20,353 bases of DNA from a virus: the IMG/VR virus record IMGVR_UViG_3300034684_000295, positions 1 to 20,353 of that record; one strand, written 5' to 3'. Both the position numbers and the translations under genes were made by a program. Every line of letters starts with the position of its first letter. Position 1 is the stretch's first letter. Shown here one piece after another: positions 1-8,235 of the stretch. Below the pieces are notes generated by a model. It saw only the letters and a program-made list of their open reading frames with translations. It had not been told where the DNA came from and did not search any database.

Positions 1-724
1 TATCGAGTACGGTATTATGAGCCATTATGTCCAACATTGAATATGAAGTGGACTCGTTCGTTTGGGAATAGGAATAAAATTCATCTCCACATCTATCGCC
101 ATCTTCATCCTCATCATATTTTTTAATTGAATATTCTGGTTTGTATAAATTGTAATAATAATCACCGTGCTGATTCCATTCCAGTTTGTTCTGGAGTCTA
201 TCGATTATGTACTCAAGCGGGGGCTTCGTTAATCCAAGTCTCTTTCTCCAAAGATTCTCAATCTCGACAATTTCCGCATTCCCATTGTCAGGTGTGTTTT
301 TGTCTCCGTTTCTGGAATAAATACACCCTTGTCTCATACTCCCGTATGGCTTTTTTAAATATATTGGTGTTCTGTCAGTGTCGAATATTTTAAGGACATC
401 AAGCTCGGTGCCTTCTAAATTAACTGTTTCAATATCAATTTTGGGGATGTTGTCACCCGCAAAGTGAAGATTTGATAAGGCATCAATTACATCGGCCTGC
501 TTCTTGCGCGATTGTTGCATCCCGGTAAGTTTAAGGTCATCGGAAACACCAAAAATTAGATAACAATCCTCATCATGTACTGTGTTTGCGAAGCAAATGA
601 TATCCTTAATGAGATCATGCATATTGATATGCCACTCCTGTTTAAAGTCCCACCATTCGCCTTCTTTGCCCTTGCTTATAAAGTATGAAATTAGATTTGT
701 TATTGAATGATCACTTAGTCTCAT
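1..724 (-). CDS. AlbA_2/Schlafen-type domain protein, N-terminal part (runs off left edge)
   Basis: The frame opens at an ATG at 724 and stays open for 241 codons to the window edge, so only the N-terminus is visible. An AAGGA ribosome site lies 8 nt upstream. The start reads MRLSDHSITN; then come EWWDFKQEWH, a helical stretch, CFANTV and CYLIFGVSDD. This is the layout of the AlbA_2 (Schlafen-like, formerly AAA_4) domain: Glu/Phe-Lys, then 'FANT', then a hydrophobic strand ending in GV-x-D. The usual Gly-Gly after 'ANT' is replaced by acidic residues. Residues further on include a very acidic patch (YDEDEDGDR) followed by YSYSQ. AlbA_2 proteins are putative nucleic-acid-binding proteins and some occur in defence loci. 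The gene follows mcrC by 28 nt on the same strand, so it is probably the ninth gene of the operon. Its C-terminal domain, which would decide its function, is outside the window. Confidence 0.8.
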   Translation of the reverse strand, partial: MRLSDHSITNLISYFISKGKEGEWWDFKQEWHINMHDLIKDIICFANTVHDEDCYLIFGVSDDLKLTGMQQSRKKQADVIDALSNLHFAGDNIPKIDIETVNLEGTELDVLKIFDTDRTPIYLKKPYGSMRQGCIYSRNGDKNTPDNGNAEIVEIENLWRKRLGLTKPPLEYIIDRLQNKLEWNQHGDYYYNLYKPEYSIKKYDEDEDGDRCGDEFYSYSQTNESTSYSMLDIMAHNTVLD

Positions 725-752
725 CTGTATTATCCTTTATATTTGATGCATT

Positions 753-2030
753 TCAGCACACAATTGATATCAAATTAGCAATGCTGCTGTCCATATTTCT
801 AAGGTCGATGAAAGAAACATCAACTTTAACATTGTCATCTGATGCATACCTAATTTCACCTTTGCTAACGCTGTCAGATTGAGGATAGAGTAGTACGATA
901 CCGTCGGCGTCATATTTCTTGCTATAAGCATACATTTGATACATATCAGACTGTGAAATCCCGTTGTTTCTTACATTGTCAGATAGCAGTTTCCACTTTG
1001 TGTCCAAAATGACTGTGCGCTCTCCAGATTCCAAAACAAGGTCGGGTCTGAGGGCAAATGCTCGGGTTGGGCTATCAAACAGACTATATCTGTTGTCTTG
1101 TGTCCTAAGACTGACGCCACTCCCAAGGTGCTTGCGAAACTTAGCTGCAACAAAGCTCTCGAAAATTTTCTCCATCGGAAACAGAAGCGCCAGAGCAACC
1201 TCACTTCCGGCAAAGGCAGTAAAACTGTTTCCCTTGAGGAAAACACGACACCACGAAAGCGCTTTGTCGTAGTGACTCATACTACGGTCGCTGATGCACT
1301 TCGAAAAGTCAGATTCGTAGCTTTCTGAGAAATCCACACCTTCAAAAAAAGTGAGCAACCGGGCGGCATTATGACGGTTGCGACTATCCGCTGTCTGTTT
1401 CAACAGAAAGTGCAGGGTGGACTTAATCAGTCGGTTCTCAGGTCGGTTGAAGCTAAAATCGTCGTAGCGAACATAGAATCGCTCATAGTTCATCAGGTTA
1501 TGCTTAATGTTCTGCGAAGCCAGCAATTTACCTTTGTAGAACCGTTCGTTAGCTTCTACGGGCATATATGCAGCTTTTAGTCCTTGTTTCGTCAGAACGG
1601 ACACCTCATCAAGAAACATCTTGATGAAGATCTCAAAGAGACTCAGTTTGTCAGTGAGTAAGTTCGAGACGTTAAAGTCCTTGAAAGTCACATCTTTGAG
1701 TGTTTTAAGCATTTCAAGGAAAATACGCTTCGTGTCACCCACGGAAATGTCGGCACCTGCTATCTTCGGTAATATCTCTATGACTGTCCCGTCCGTCATC
1801 GTTATCAATCCAACATAATTACGAGCAGTGATAATTTTGCCGATTCCGCGGCGAGCAGACAAGGAGAGTAATTCGATTGCCTCCGTTTCTGCACCAGCGG
1901 TATTAGCAAGAATAAATGTTTCCAGCGCAGCGAAGGTTCTCTCCGGTAAACTCTGATATCCACTAAGCGACGCACCTCTTATAAACCCGCCATATTCAGT
2001 TATGGTATAGGTCTTATTAGATAAACGCAT
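753..2030 (-). CDS. mcrC: McrC, nuclease subunit of a McrBC modification-dependent restriction system
   Basis: McrC is the PD-(D/E)xK nuclease that joins the McrB GTPase ring to cut modified DNA. The protein is 425 aa from the chosen start. The active site is visible near the C-terminus as RPD (Asp330), then ILDTK (Asp343, Lys345), followed by a Gln/Tyr helix (QSDMYQMYAY) typical of the family. The frame extends upstream to 2096, but the ATG at 2030 is preferred: GGGAGG lies 9 nt upstream, and the first 22 codons of the longer frame lie inside mcrB. With this start mcrC overlaps the end of mcrB by 14 nt, which suggests translational coupling. The protein is longer than E. coli McrC (about 350 aa), mostly in the N-terminal and middle regions, as in many Firmicutes McrC proteins. 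All expected catalytic residues are present, so it appears intact. Confidence 0.95.
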   Translation of the reverse strand: MRLSNKTYTITEYGGFIRGASLSGYQSLPERTFAALETFILANTAGAETEAIELLSLSARRGIGKIITARNYVGLITMTDGTVIEILPKIAGADISVGDTKRIFLEMLKTLKDVTFKDFNVSNLLTDKLSLFEIFIKMFLDEVSVLTKQGLKAAYMPVEANERFYKGKLLASQNIKHNLMNYERFYVRYDDFSFNRPENRLIKSTLHFLLKQTADSRNRHNAARLLTFFEGVDFSESYESDFSKCISDRSMSHYDKALSWCRVFLKGNSFTAFAGSEVALALLFPMEKIFESFVAAKFRKHLGSGVSLRTQDNRYSLFDSPTRAFALRPDLVLESGERTVILDTKWKLLSDNVRNNGISQSDMYQMYAYSKKYDADGIVLLYPQSDSVSKGEIRYASDDNVKVDVSFIDLRNMDSSIANLISIVC

Positions 2031-4605
2031 ATGCGTCGACCTCCCTGAACGCCGCACTGTTAATCTCATAGTATTCTGGGAAGTCAATGTCAGCATTCCC
2101 GAACAGCTTCAATGCATCGGTCTTTTTCACAATGAAACGAGTACTGTCATCCGGCTTCTGGTTATCACCTAGCACAAGTTGGATCTTCTCATAATCGTCA
2201 TAGAAGTATTCTTGCAGGAGTGGAATTATCTCATTTTCAAAGATCATTGCAAGACGGTCAATGCTCGGATCAGCTTTCAACGGTTGTAGAAAATATGAAT
2301 GACCAATGGTATGCTCACGGTCGAGTAGGACCGTGATTCGCTTGTTGAGGGTATCGAGCATTTTAGCTATGTCGATGCCGTCGATAAGAATATCCTTGAG
2401 CGTTTCCGATTCTGGCAACATTTCAACAAAATTGAATCGTCGGCGTAGGGCTGCATCAATTCGAGCAATGGAACGGTCAGCGGTATTCATCGTACCTATA
2501 AGATATATATTGTCAGGCACTCCAAAATTTTGTCCTGAGTACGGTAAAGAAGCTCTCAATTGTTCGCTTGCACCTATGCGTTTTGTCGGTTCAATGAGAG
2601 TTATCAGTTCGCCGAATATTTTTGATATATTTCCTCTGTTAATCTCATCGATTATGAAGACGCGATTCGGGATTTTTACCCTCTGCGTAAATATGGATGG
2701 TTTAAGCTTTTTAATCAGTTGAAGGGCGTCTGACACGGAGATTGACAGCTTATACACCGATGGCTGCATCATTAGTTTTTCGGAGTTAAGTTCGTAGATA
2801 TCCTCGTTGATACCTGTTACGAGCCATTTTACTTTTCGTAGCCTTTTATAGTGAGGATATTCATTATGCCATTCCGGCTCACCAGTAATAATGCCGATAG
2901 CATCGATTGTTTTGTTTGAATAACATGACAGAACAATATCGCCGATTTGCATTTTGTAGTAGAAAGCGTTTAGAATATTTCTCCCATTATCACCCTTTTC
3001 ATAGGTATCTGGCAGAGTTTCGCCGTAGCCGTCATACCCGATACGGATGTGGCTATTTGCAAAGCACTCCGTTCGGGTAGGATTATCACCTGTGCCTTCA
3101 AGTGAAACCTTCCATACACTCGGATTCTTACCAATCCCTAAGTCAATATTCCCATCATTCCCAATAGGCGTACCGGCCTTGTCGCAGAAAGCCTTAAAAA
3201 TTCCATCGTGAACCTCATATTCGATTTCACGCCCAGATTCGGCTTTATCCTCTGACGAGACAACAGGTCGAATACCTTCAATGAATTCCTCATATCCGAA
3301 CGACTGATGGAATGTCGTAAATGCAACAAGTCCATCCTCTTTGTACTTCAGATACCGAGCAAACACTGCATCATAATCCTCGGCTTTCACATCGGCAATT
3401 AGTTTTTCCTCGATTATGGCAACAGCATACTGTATTGAGCTATATGTCTTACCTGTGCCAGGTGTTCCAAAAAGGATGAGATTTTTAGGGATTTTATTAC
3501 CGATAGTTCGTCCCGCGGGCGAGCTATACCGTGCCTCAACTCCATCTGCTATAACTGATGCCCCTTCACTTTGCAAGAAACTGAGATAATGCTTTATGCC
3601 GCTCTTCAGATCATCTCTTTGGACTGACGGTTCAATATCGAAGATCACTTCCATCTTTGAGTACTCACCACCACTGGCTTGGAAATACCCATCGAGACCT
3701 CCGTTTTTTATTGCATTATTAAGATCATCAAATACAGCAATAGCAAATACAGGTCGTCCATTTTTTAGCTTCGTTTTGCCAATAGCAGTCGAAATGGTAT
3801 TAGCAGAATTTGATGAACCGCCATTGTCTACATACCACTGTTTAAACGCAGCCCGCTGTTGCCGTTCATCAACAACTATAGCCTTATTACTTCCGCTACC
3901 ACTTTCTGGAGAGCCTTCTTTTTTTTCTGTCCAAGCAGTATAGGAAATTTCAGGGAGTGTAATACTGGGTGTCTTCTCAGCTACTTTTGCTTTGAGCATA
4001 CCAAGAAAAGCCACATATTCATCTCCCGTGCAATTACCACTCGGAGCAGTTACGCCGTACTTGGCAGAAACGAATGAGCGGGAATTTCCATCTAACGGCA
4101 TAAAAAGATTGGGGCGTATCCAATACAATCCCATTGTAATATAGGCAAGACCGTTGCCGCTGACTGCGATCGCCTTTTCAAAAGCCACCTTAAATTCAGC
4201 TGAATATTCATTTGTTTCAGCGGCTTTCATAGCCAGCAGGAACAAATCCCATACTTCATCCACCCCATTGAAGAATGAGTTCATATTATTTAGAACTGGG
4301 ATACCCTCAAACTTCGTAGGTGCAGAAATTTGTATATCAAATGTTGCGGCGAGAACCTTCGCCAATACTGTTCGGTTTGCGTCCGTTGTACCACGATTCA
4401 TAACGCCAATTACAGAGAACGGGTCAATCTGGTGATGTCGGGGCTCCCACCAGTCTTCCCGCTCAAAATGCAAATATTTCATCAGTGGTTGCTCCGACGA
4501 AACTTTTTTCATTAGAGCAAAGAGTTCGTCCCTTTTATCGCTGTATGCGAGCAATTTATCGGCGAGTGCTTCGTAAAACGGCACCCATTGATATGCATTA
4601 TCCAT
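2017..4605 (-). CDS. mcrB: McrB, AAA+ GTPase with an EVE-like insert between Walker A and Walker B
   Basis: McrB recognises modified DNA and drives McrC through a hexameric GTPase ring. The frame opens at 4614, but that ATG abuts AGGAGG with no spacer. The fourth codon, an ATG at 4605, has the same AGGAGG at 9 nt and is chosen, giving 862 aa. In the longer numbering: an alpha-rich N-terminal domain at about 1-225; a Ser/Gly linker near 235-243; a second N-terminal region at 250-370; Walker A GTPGTGKT at 383-390; the McrB-type TTFHQSFGYEEF at 433-444; Walker B FIIDEINR at 653-660; and the GTPase signature MNTADRS at 709-715 followed by the arginine-rich LRRRF. Between the two Walker motifs, residues about 490-625 look like an EVE/PUA-type domain (VWKVSLEG, then KMQIGDIVLSCYS, then a IGIITGE strand). 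The EVE call is from pattern memory and is less certain than McrB itself. Confidence 0.93.
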   Translation of the reverse strand: MDNAYQWVPFYEALADKLLAYSDKRDELFALMKKVSSEQPLMKYLHFEREDWWEPRHHQIDPFSVIGVMNRGTTDANRTVLAKVLAATFDIQISAPTKFEGIPVLNNMNSFFNGVDEVWDLFLLAMKAAETNEYSAEFKVAFEKAIAVSGNGLAYITMGLYWIRPNLFMPLDGNSRSFVSAKYGVTAPSGNCTGDEYVAFLGMLKAKVAEKTPSITLPEISYTAWTEKKEGSPESGSGSNKAIVVDERQQRAAFKQWYVDNGGSSNSANTISTAIGKTKLKNGRPVFAIAVFDDLNNAIKNGGLDGYFQASGGEYSKMEVIFDIEPSVQRDDLKSGIKHYLSFLQSEGASVIADGVEARYSSPAGRTIGNKIPKNLILFGTPGTGKTYSSIQYAVAIIEEKLIADVKAEDYDAVFARYLKYKEDGLVAFTTFHQSFGYEEFIEGIRPVVSSEDKAESGREIEYEVHDGIFKAFCDKAGTPIGNDGNIDLGIGKNPSVWKVSLEGTGDNPTRTECFANSHIRIGYDGYGETLPDTYEKGDNGRNILNAFYYKMQIGDIVLSCYSNKTIDAIGIITGEPEWHNEYPHYKRLRKVKWLVTGINEDIYELNSEKLMMQPSVYKLSISVSDALQLIKKLKPSIFTQRVKIPNRVFIIDEINRGNISKIFGELITLIEPTKRIGASEQLRASLPYSGQNFGVPDNIYLIGTMNTADRSIARIDAALRRRFNFVEMLPESETLKDILIDGIDIAKMLDTLNKRITVLLDREHTIGHSYFLQPLKADPSIDRLAMIFENEIIPLLQEYFYDDYEKIQLVLGDNQKPDDSTRFIVKKTDALKLFGNADIDFPEYYEINSAAFREVDAYAFI

Positions 4606-4618
4606 CGTCTTCATCCTC

Positions 4619-7282
4619 CTATATTTCTACATCGCATCCATCTGCCACAAATAAATCAGGCATATTATATTGAATGTCCCGAGCCTCATTACAAGCATTG
4701 ATATTGCTGCAAGAAAGCAACGATCGACTTAATCGAAGTTCTCCCGTTGATGTAGTTACGACAAAATCAGACTGATGGGACTTAATATAAGTCGAAACCT
4801 CACGCGAAAAACCATTTCTTTGCAGTAGGATCGTTAGAGGGTTTGTCGTTCCATACTCAACAAATTCATACCAATTATTTTCGAACTCCGTAAGTTGGTG
4901 AATGCTTTTATACTCATTTGAAAAGCGAAGGAAATAATTGGAAATACTAAAAAGGATCGTATTTTCAATTACCTCTAGGGTATCCGCAAAGACGACATTC
5001 TTATGCTCTGCCGAACCAGTGTAACGTGTTTTCTCATGCTTGTTTATCCAGAAATTATTAGGATGCGTCTCTCTATATTCAATAGCCTTTTTCATAATAC
5101 TGCTCAAGCCGGTGCCTTCCATCCACTGGATAAGGATTACAGCATACCAACGAAGCAATGCACGCTGACCATTTTCGCTAACTTTGCCAAGAGATGTATA
5201 CTCATACTTCTCCCATTTGAAAATCCTACATAGCTTTTCAAGGAATGCCAGCACATCATCATATACAAAATGCCCCTCCACACGTTCCGGATACTTAAGT
5301 CCGAATGAAATGGCTGCAGATAAGTTTTGTGCTTGGTCAACAGAAATATTTATATCATCATCAAGTAGAGAAGCAGATTCTTGAAAATTCTCCCTGATTT
5401 TGTTTTCGTCCACCTCATTCAATAATGTTGAAAACTCACGTCTCACCAAGCTGTTTCTGTTCTCCAAAATATCTCGGAGCAAAATGAGCGCAAATTTCCG
5501 CATCATTGTATGTGCTTCTTCTGATTGGTTGGCATTGCGTTTTTCGATTTCAATATCCCCAGCGAGCAACTTGGATACTATGTATTTTTTCTCAACCTCC
5601 TGCAAGCCAGTTTTTCCAGATTCAATAGACAATTTTTGATCCGGGACCGGTGCTTGCAGCAGTTCGACATAGCCCTGCTCTGTGATTTTATCTCCTTGGG
5701 CAACTAAAAAAACATTACCGTATAAGTTGAACCGTATACGTCCAACACGGCCAATCAAATTTCTGAAATCTACGGGCGTCATCATCGAACGATTAATCTT
5801 AAAATCTGTTATAAATAGATTATCTGCAGGGAGATTGACCCCTTCCAAAAGGGTACTCGTACAGAACATAATTGTTATCTTGCCCTTTCGGAACAGGTCT
5901 TCAATTCGCATTCGTATGGATGCAGGTAAATACCCGATGTGGTAGGCAACACCCTTTTTTATTATTTCGGTTAAATAATACTCGCCGTGAACTTCGTTGC
6001 GGATATCTCGTGATAAATCTTCAAGGTCTTTATCACCGCTTTCTGGAAGCAAATTGGAAAATTCACGCGCAAAATCAATCGCTTTGTTTTTACCATTACA
6101 ATATACAATAGTCTGCTGGCGATTTTCAGGTGATTTCTTTATATTAATAACTTCGAACATTCTGAGAAAATCAATTAAAGTAGCATCGGATTTCTGAATG
6201 GTCGATAAGTGAACCAGTTCCTCGGCATAATCATTGTATGAGCTGATAGTATGGCTGTTTAAGTCAATTAAAAACTTGATTTGTGCCACAGGTGAAAATG
6301 TCGACCTGAGCCTATTATCTGCATTTGTCTCTTCTGAAAGTAGTCTCAGATATACCTCTGGGTTAGGAATATTGGGTGAGGCAAAAATAATATGAGGCTT
6401 CTGAGGTCGCTTTAGTAGCATATCGACAACTTTATAATAAAAAGGACCTCTGCTGTTTTTCCCGGACAGTTTATGCGCTTCATCAATGAATAGGTAATCA
6501 ATCTGCAAATTTGGCTTGCTGATAAGCAGATACAACAATCTTTCCGGTGTAAGAACAAGAATAAAATTATGCTGTCCTTCAAGGGCTAAGTCTCCAGCGG
6601 CAGTAATTACGCGATAATTTTGTTGCTGTAAGTATTCTTTTAGATCATTAATAATTTGGCTTCGATTTTCATTTATCAGTGCTTTTGTTGGAACAATTAA
6701 CGCAAAATTTTTCTTTGCTCCTTGCCTGACTTGCTCCTTTATAAACATTCGCATGATGAAGGATTTGCCCATAGAAGTCGGACCAGAATAGCTGAAATAT
6801 GGGTCGTCTAAGTGATCATACGCATTCTTCTGCGCACCAAAAAAACGCAGGTCTGGCTCAGCGGGTATTGTAAGATAATGACTCTGAAATTCCGCAAATA
6901 CTCTTTCAAGTGCAGAAGGTGCTTGATAATTGCTTTTTATAATTTTTTGCCCCTGATAATTACCAGTGTAAGAAAGGACTGATCCGGCAACCATATTTAC
7001 ATCTTCATTGTCCGGATATAGTTCATGTAGCAGTATTACTATTTCCTGCGCCCACATTTTGTGTTTATCTTTGTTTTCGGAACACGTCGATTTAGAAAGC
7101 AAATCGGCAAATCTTAGTGCTGAAGTAATATCAACCTCTCTGGACTGCCTTTTTGTTGTCAGCTCAAATTTCTGCAGTGCGTAATTATAGAGTATGTTAT
7201 CATATAGTTCATTCAGAAATGGATTGTGTTCAATATTACTAAATATAGCATCCCCAAGATTAATCTTCTTTGCATCACTCAT
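4619..7282 (-). CDS. hamB: HamB-type superfamily 2 helicase (Hachiman partner)
   Basis: This is an 887-aa DExH helicase. Motifs in order are: GPTSMGKS (Walker A, 167-174); PTKALINENR (motif Ia, from 198); TPERLL; FIDEAHKLSG (DEAH at 267-270); FASPNIPNP (motif III position, 300-308); a second RecA domain with YHIGYLPASIR near 448-457; CTSTLLEGVNLP (motif V); and NLIGRVGRI (motif VI, 508-516). The motif V/VI style is Ski2/RecQ-like. A long helical C-terminal region follows. In Hachiman defence the helicase HamB holds the nuclease HamA inactive until it senses aberrant DNA; that role is assigned here from the gene pair. The ATG overlaps the hamA stop as ATGA, a classic coupling. The stop at 4619-4621 overlaps the ribosome site of mcrB. 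The helicase core appears complete. Confidence 0.88.
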   Translation of the reverse strand: MSDAKKINLGDAIFSNIEHNPFLNELYDNILYNYALQKFELTTKRQSREVDITSALRFADLLSKSTCSENKDKHKMWAQEIVILLHELYPDNEDVNMVAGSVLSYTGNYQGQKIIKSNYQAPSALERVFAEFQSHYLTIPAEPDLRFFGAQKNAYDHLDDPYFSYSGPTSMGKSFIMRMFIKEQVRQGAKKNFALIVPTKALINENRSQIINDLKEYLQQQNYRVITAAGDLALEGQHNFILVLTPERLLYLLISKPNLQIDYLFIDEAHKLSGKNSRGPFYYKVVDMLLKRPQKPHIIFASPNIPNPEVYLRLLSEETNADNRLRSTFSPVAQIKFLIDLNSHTISSYNDYAEELVHLSTIQKSDATLIDFLRMFEVINIKKSPENRQQTIVYCNGKNKAIDFAREFSNLLPESGDKDLEDLSRDIRNEVHGEYYLTEIIKKGVAYHIGYLPASIRMRIEDLFRKGKITIMFCTSTLLEGVNLPADNLFITDFKINRSMMTPVDFRNLIGRVGRIRFNLYGNVFLVAQGDKITEQGYVELLQAPVPDQKLSIESGKTGLQEVEKKYIVSKLLAGDIEIEKRNANQSEEAHTMMRKFALILLRDILENRNSLVRREFSTLLNEVDENKIRENFQESASLLDDDINISVDQAQNLSAAISFGLKYPERVEGHFVYDDVLAFLEKLCRIFKWEKYEYTSLGKVSENGQRALLRWYAVILIQWMEGTGLSSIMKKAIEYRETHPNNFWINKHEKTRYTGSAEHKNVVFADTLEVIENTILFSISNYFLRFSNEYKSIHQLTEFENNWYEFVEYGTTNPLTILLQRNGFSREVSTYIKSHQSDFVVTTSTGELRLSRSLLSCSNINACNEARDIQYNMPDLFVADGCDVEI

Positions 7283-8205
7283 AACATAACATCCCCCTTC
7301 ATGACGTTCTCCATGATGGCCTTTTTCTGGCTTTCGGCATCATCAAAGGGCAGGATGTAAAAATAGAATGAGTGTGATCCAAGGTTGCTCGTGCGGATTT
7401 TTTCTGCAATGTACTCTGCATGCTGTTTTATATCATAAGCCATTTTTTGCATTACTATATTCTCGTATTCTTCTGAAGTGCGCCCCTCAGAAGACAAACC
7501 GATAGAATAGCCAAGGAAAACACCATAGGCAGTGTTATAGCTTGGTGTTTTACCCTGAGATGGCAAGATAAGGTCTTTGATCAGCTCAATTTCATCTGGG
7601 TCAAACGCGCGGTCGAGAATTGTCTTCTCGACCATTTTTATTTCACGAGCTTCATGCTGTTCAATGCGGAGGATACTTTCAAATGATCGGTCAATAGCAT
7701 CCTTAATTTCACCTATAACATTAGATGCACCAAATACCATCTGACATCGTTGCTCAGTTCCTGGAGCAAATAGATGTATGCTTTCACACGCACTGCCAAA
7801 CTGTGATAATTCAGTCGAAAGCTCCACTCTACTCATTAGCTTTGGAGCGCCAAGCATGTCCTCCAAAAAAGTATATACAAGCATTTCGCCGAGTTCATTA
7901 CCACAACCCTTTGTATCTGCTGCTCCGTTTTCGCGCATAATCCTCAAAGCCTGCGCAGTTACTGAATCTAAGTCGTCCTCGAGCCTAAAATCTTCAAGTT
8001 TTGCACGGGAAAAAACATAGCGACCAATATTGCGATACAACATGGTTTCCAAATCGCTGGAATAAAATTTGTTGTTGCGCAGAGCCAAATGGAAAAGTCG
8101 CAGTTGTTCTGGCATGCATAAGCCGAGGTTCTCAGTATGCAGAACCTCAACAAAAATGCCATCTGTGCTCTTCCTTTTTATTGTTTTAGCTAACACTCCG
8201 CTCAT
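7279..8205 (-). CDS. hamA: HamA, DUF1837 protein (Hachiman), with an unusual putative active site
   Basis: This 308-aa protein has the DUF1837 pattern: a helix GNELGEMLVYTFLE at 102-115, then APKLMSRVEL, then ESIHLF, then QMVFGASNVIGEIKDAID at 155-172. DUF1837 proteins next to a helicase are HamA, the nuclease effector of Hachiman. As I recall the family, the fold is PD-(D/E)xK-like with an Asp in the 'DGxH' position and a Glu-x-Lys in 'GESK'. Here the corresponding residues seem to be Glu141 and Ala160-Ser161-Asn162. A Glu-Ile-Lys lies six residues further on (166-168). Either the site is degenerate, or this subfamily places the catalytic pair elsewhere. The start ATG has AGGAGG 6 nt upstream. 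The gene lies 30 nt after hsdR and overlaps hamB by 4 nt. Family assignment is firm; nuclease activity is not. Confidence 0.85.
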   Translation of the reverse strand: MSGVLAKTIKRKSTDGIFVEVLHTENLGLCMPEQLRLFHLALRNNKFYSSDLETMLYRNIGRYVFSRAKLEDFRLEDDLDSVTAQALRIMRENGAADTKGCGNELGEMLVYTFLEDMLGAPKLMSRVELSTELSQFGSACESIHLFAPGTEQRCQMVFGASNVIGEIKDAIDRSFESILRIEQHEAREIKMVEKTILDRAFDPDEIELIKDLILPSQGKTPSYNTAYGVFLGYSIGLSSEGRTSEEYENIVMQKMAYDIKQHAEYIAEKIRTSNLGSHSFYFYILPFDDAESQKKAIMENVMKGDVML

Positions 8206-8235
8206 GTTTTTCCTCCTGCGATGATATTAACGTAT

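Noticed and set aside
127-393. 88-aa plus-strand frame at the left edge
   Set aside because: It is antisense to the AlbA_2-type gene, whose minus-strand frame is open for 241 codons with recognisable motifs.
2306-2722. 138-aa plus-strand frame opposite mcrB
   Set aside because: It mirrors the Walker B and sensor region of mcrB, has biased Arg/Ser composition and no ribosome site.
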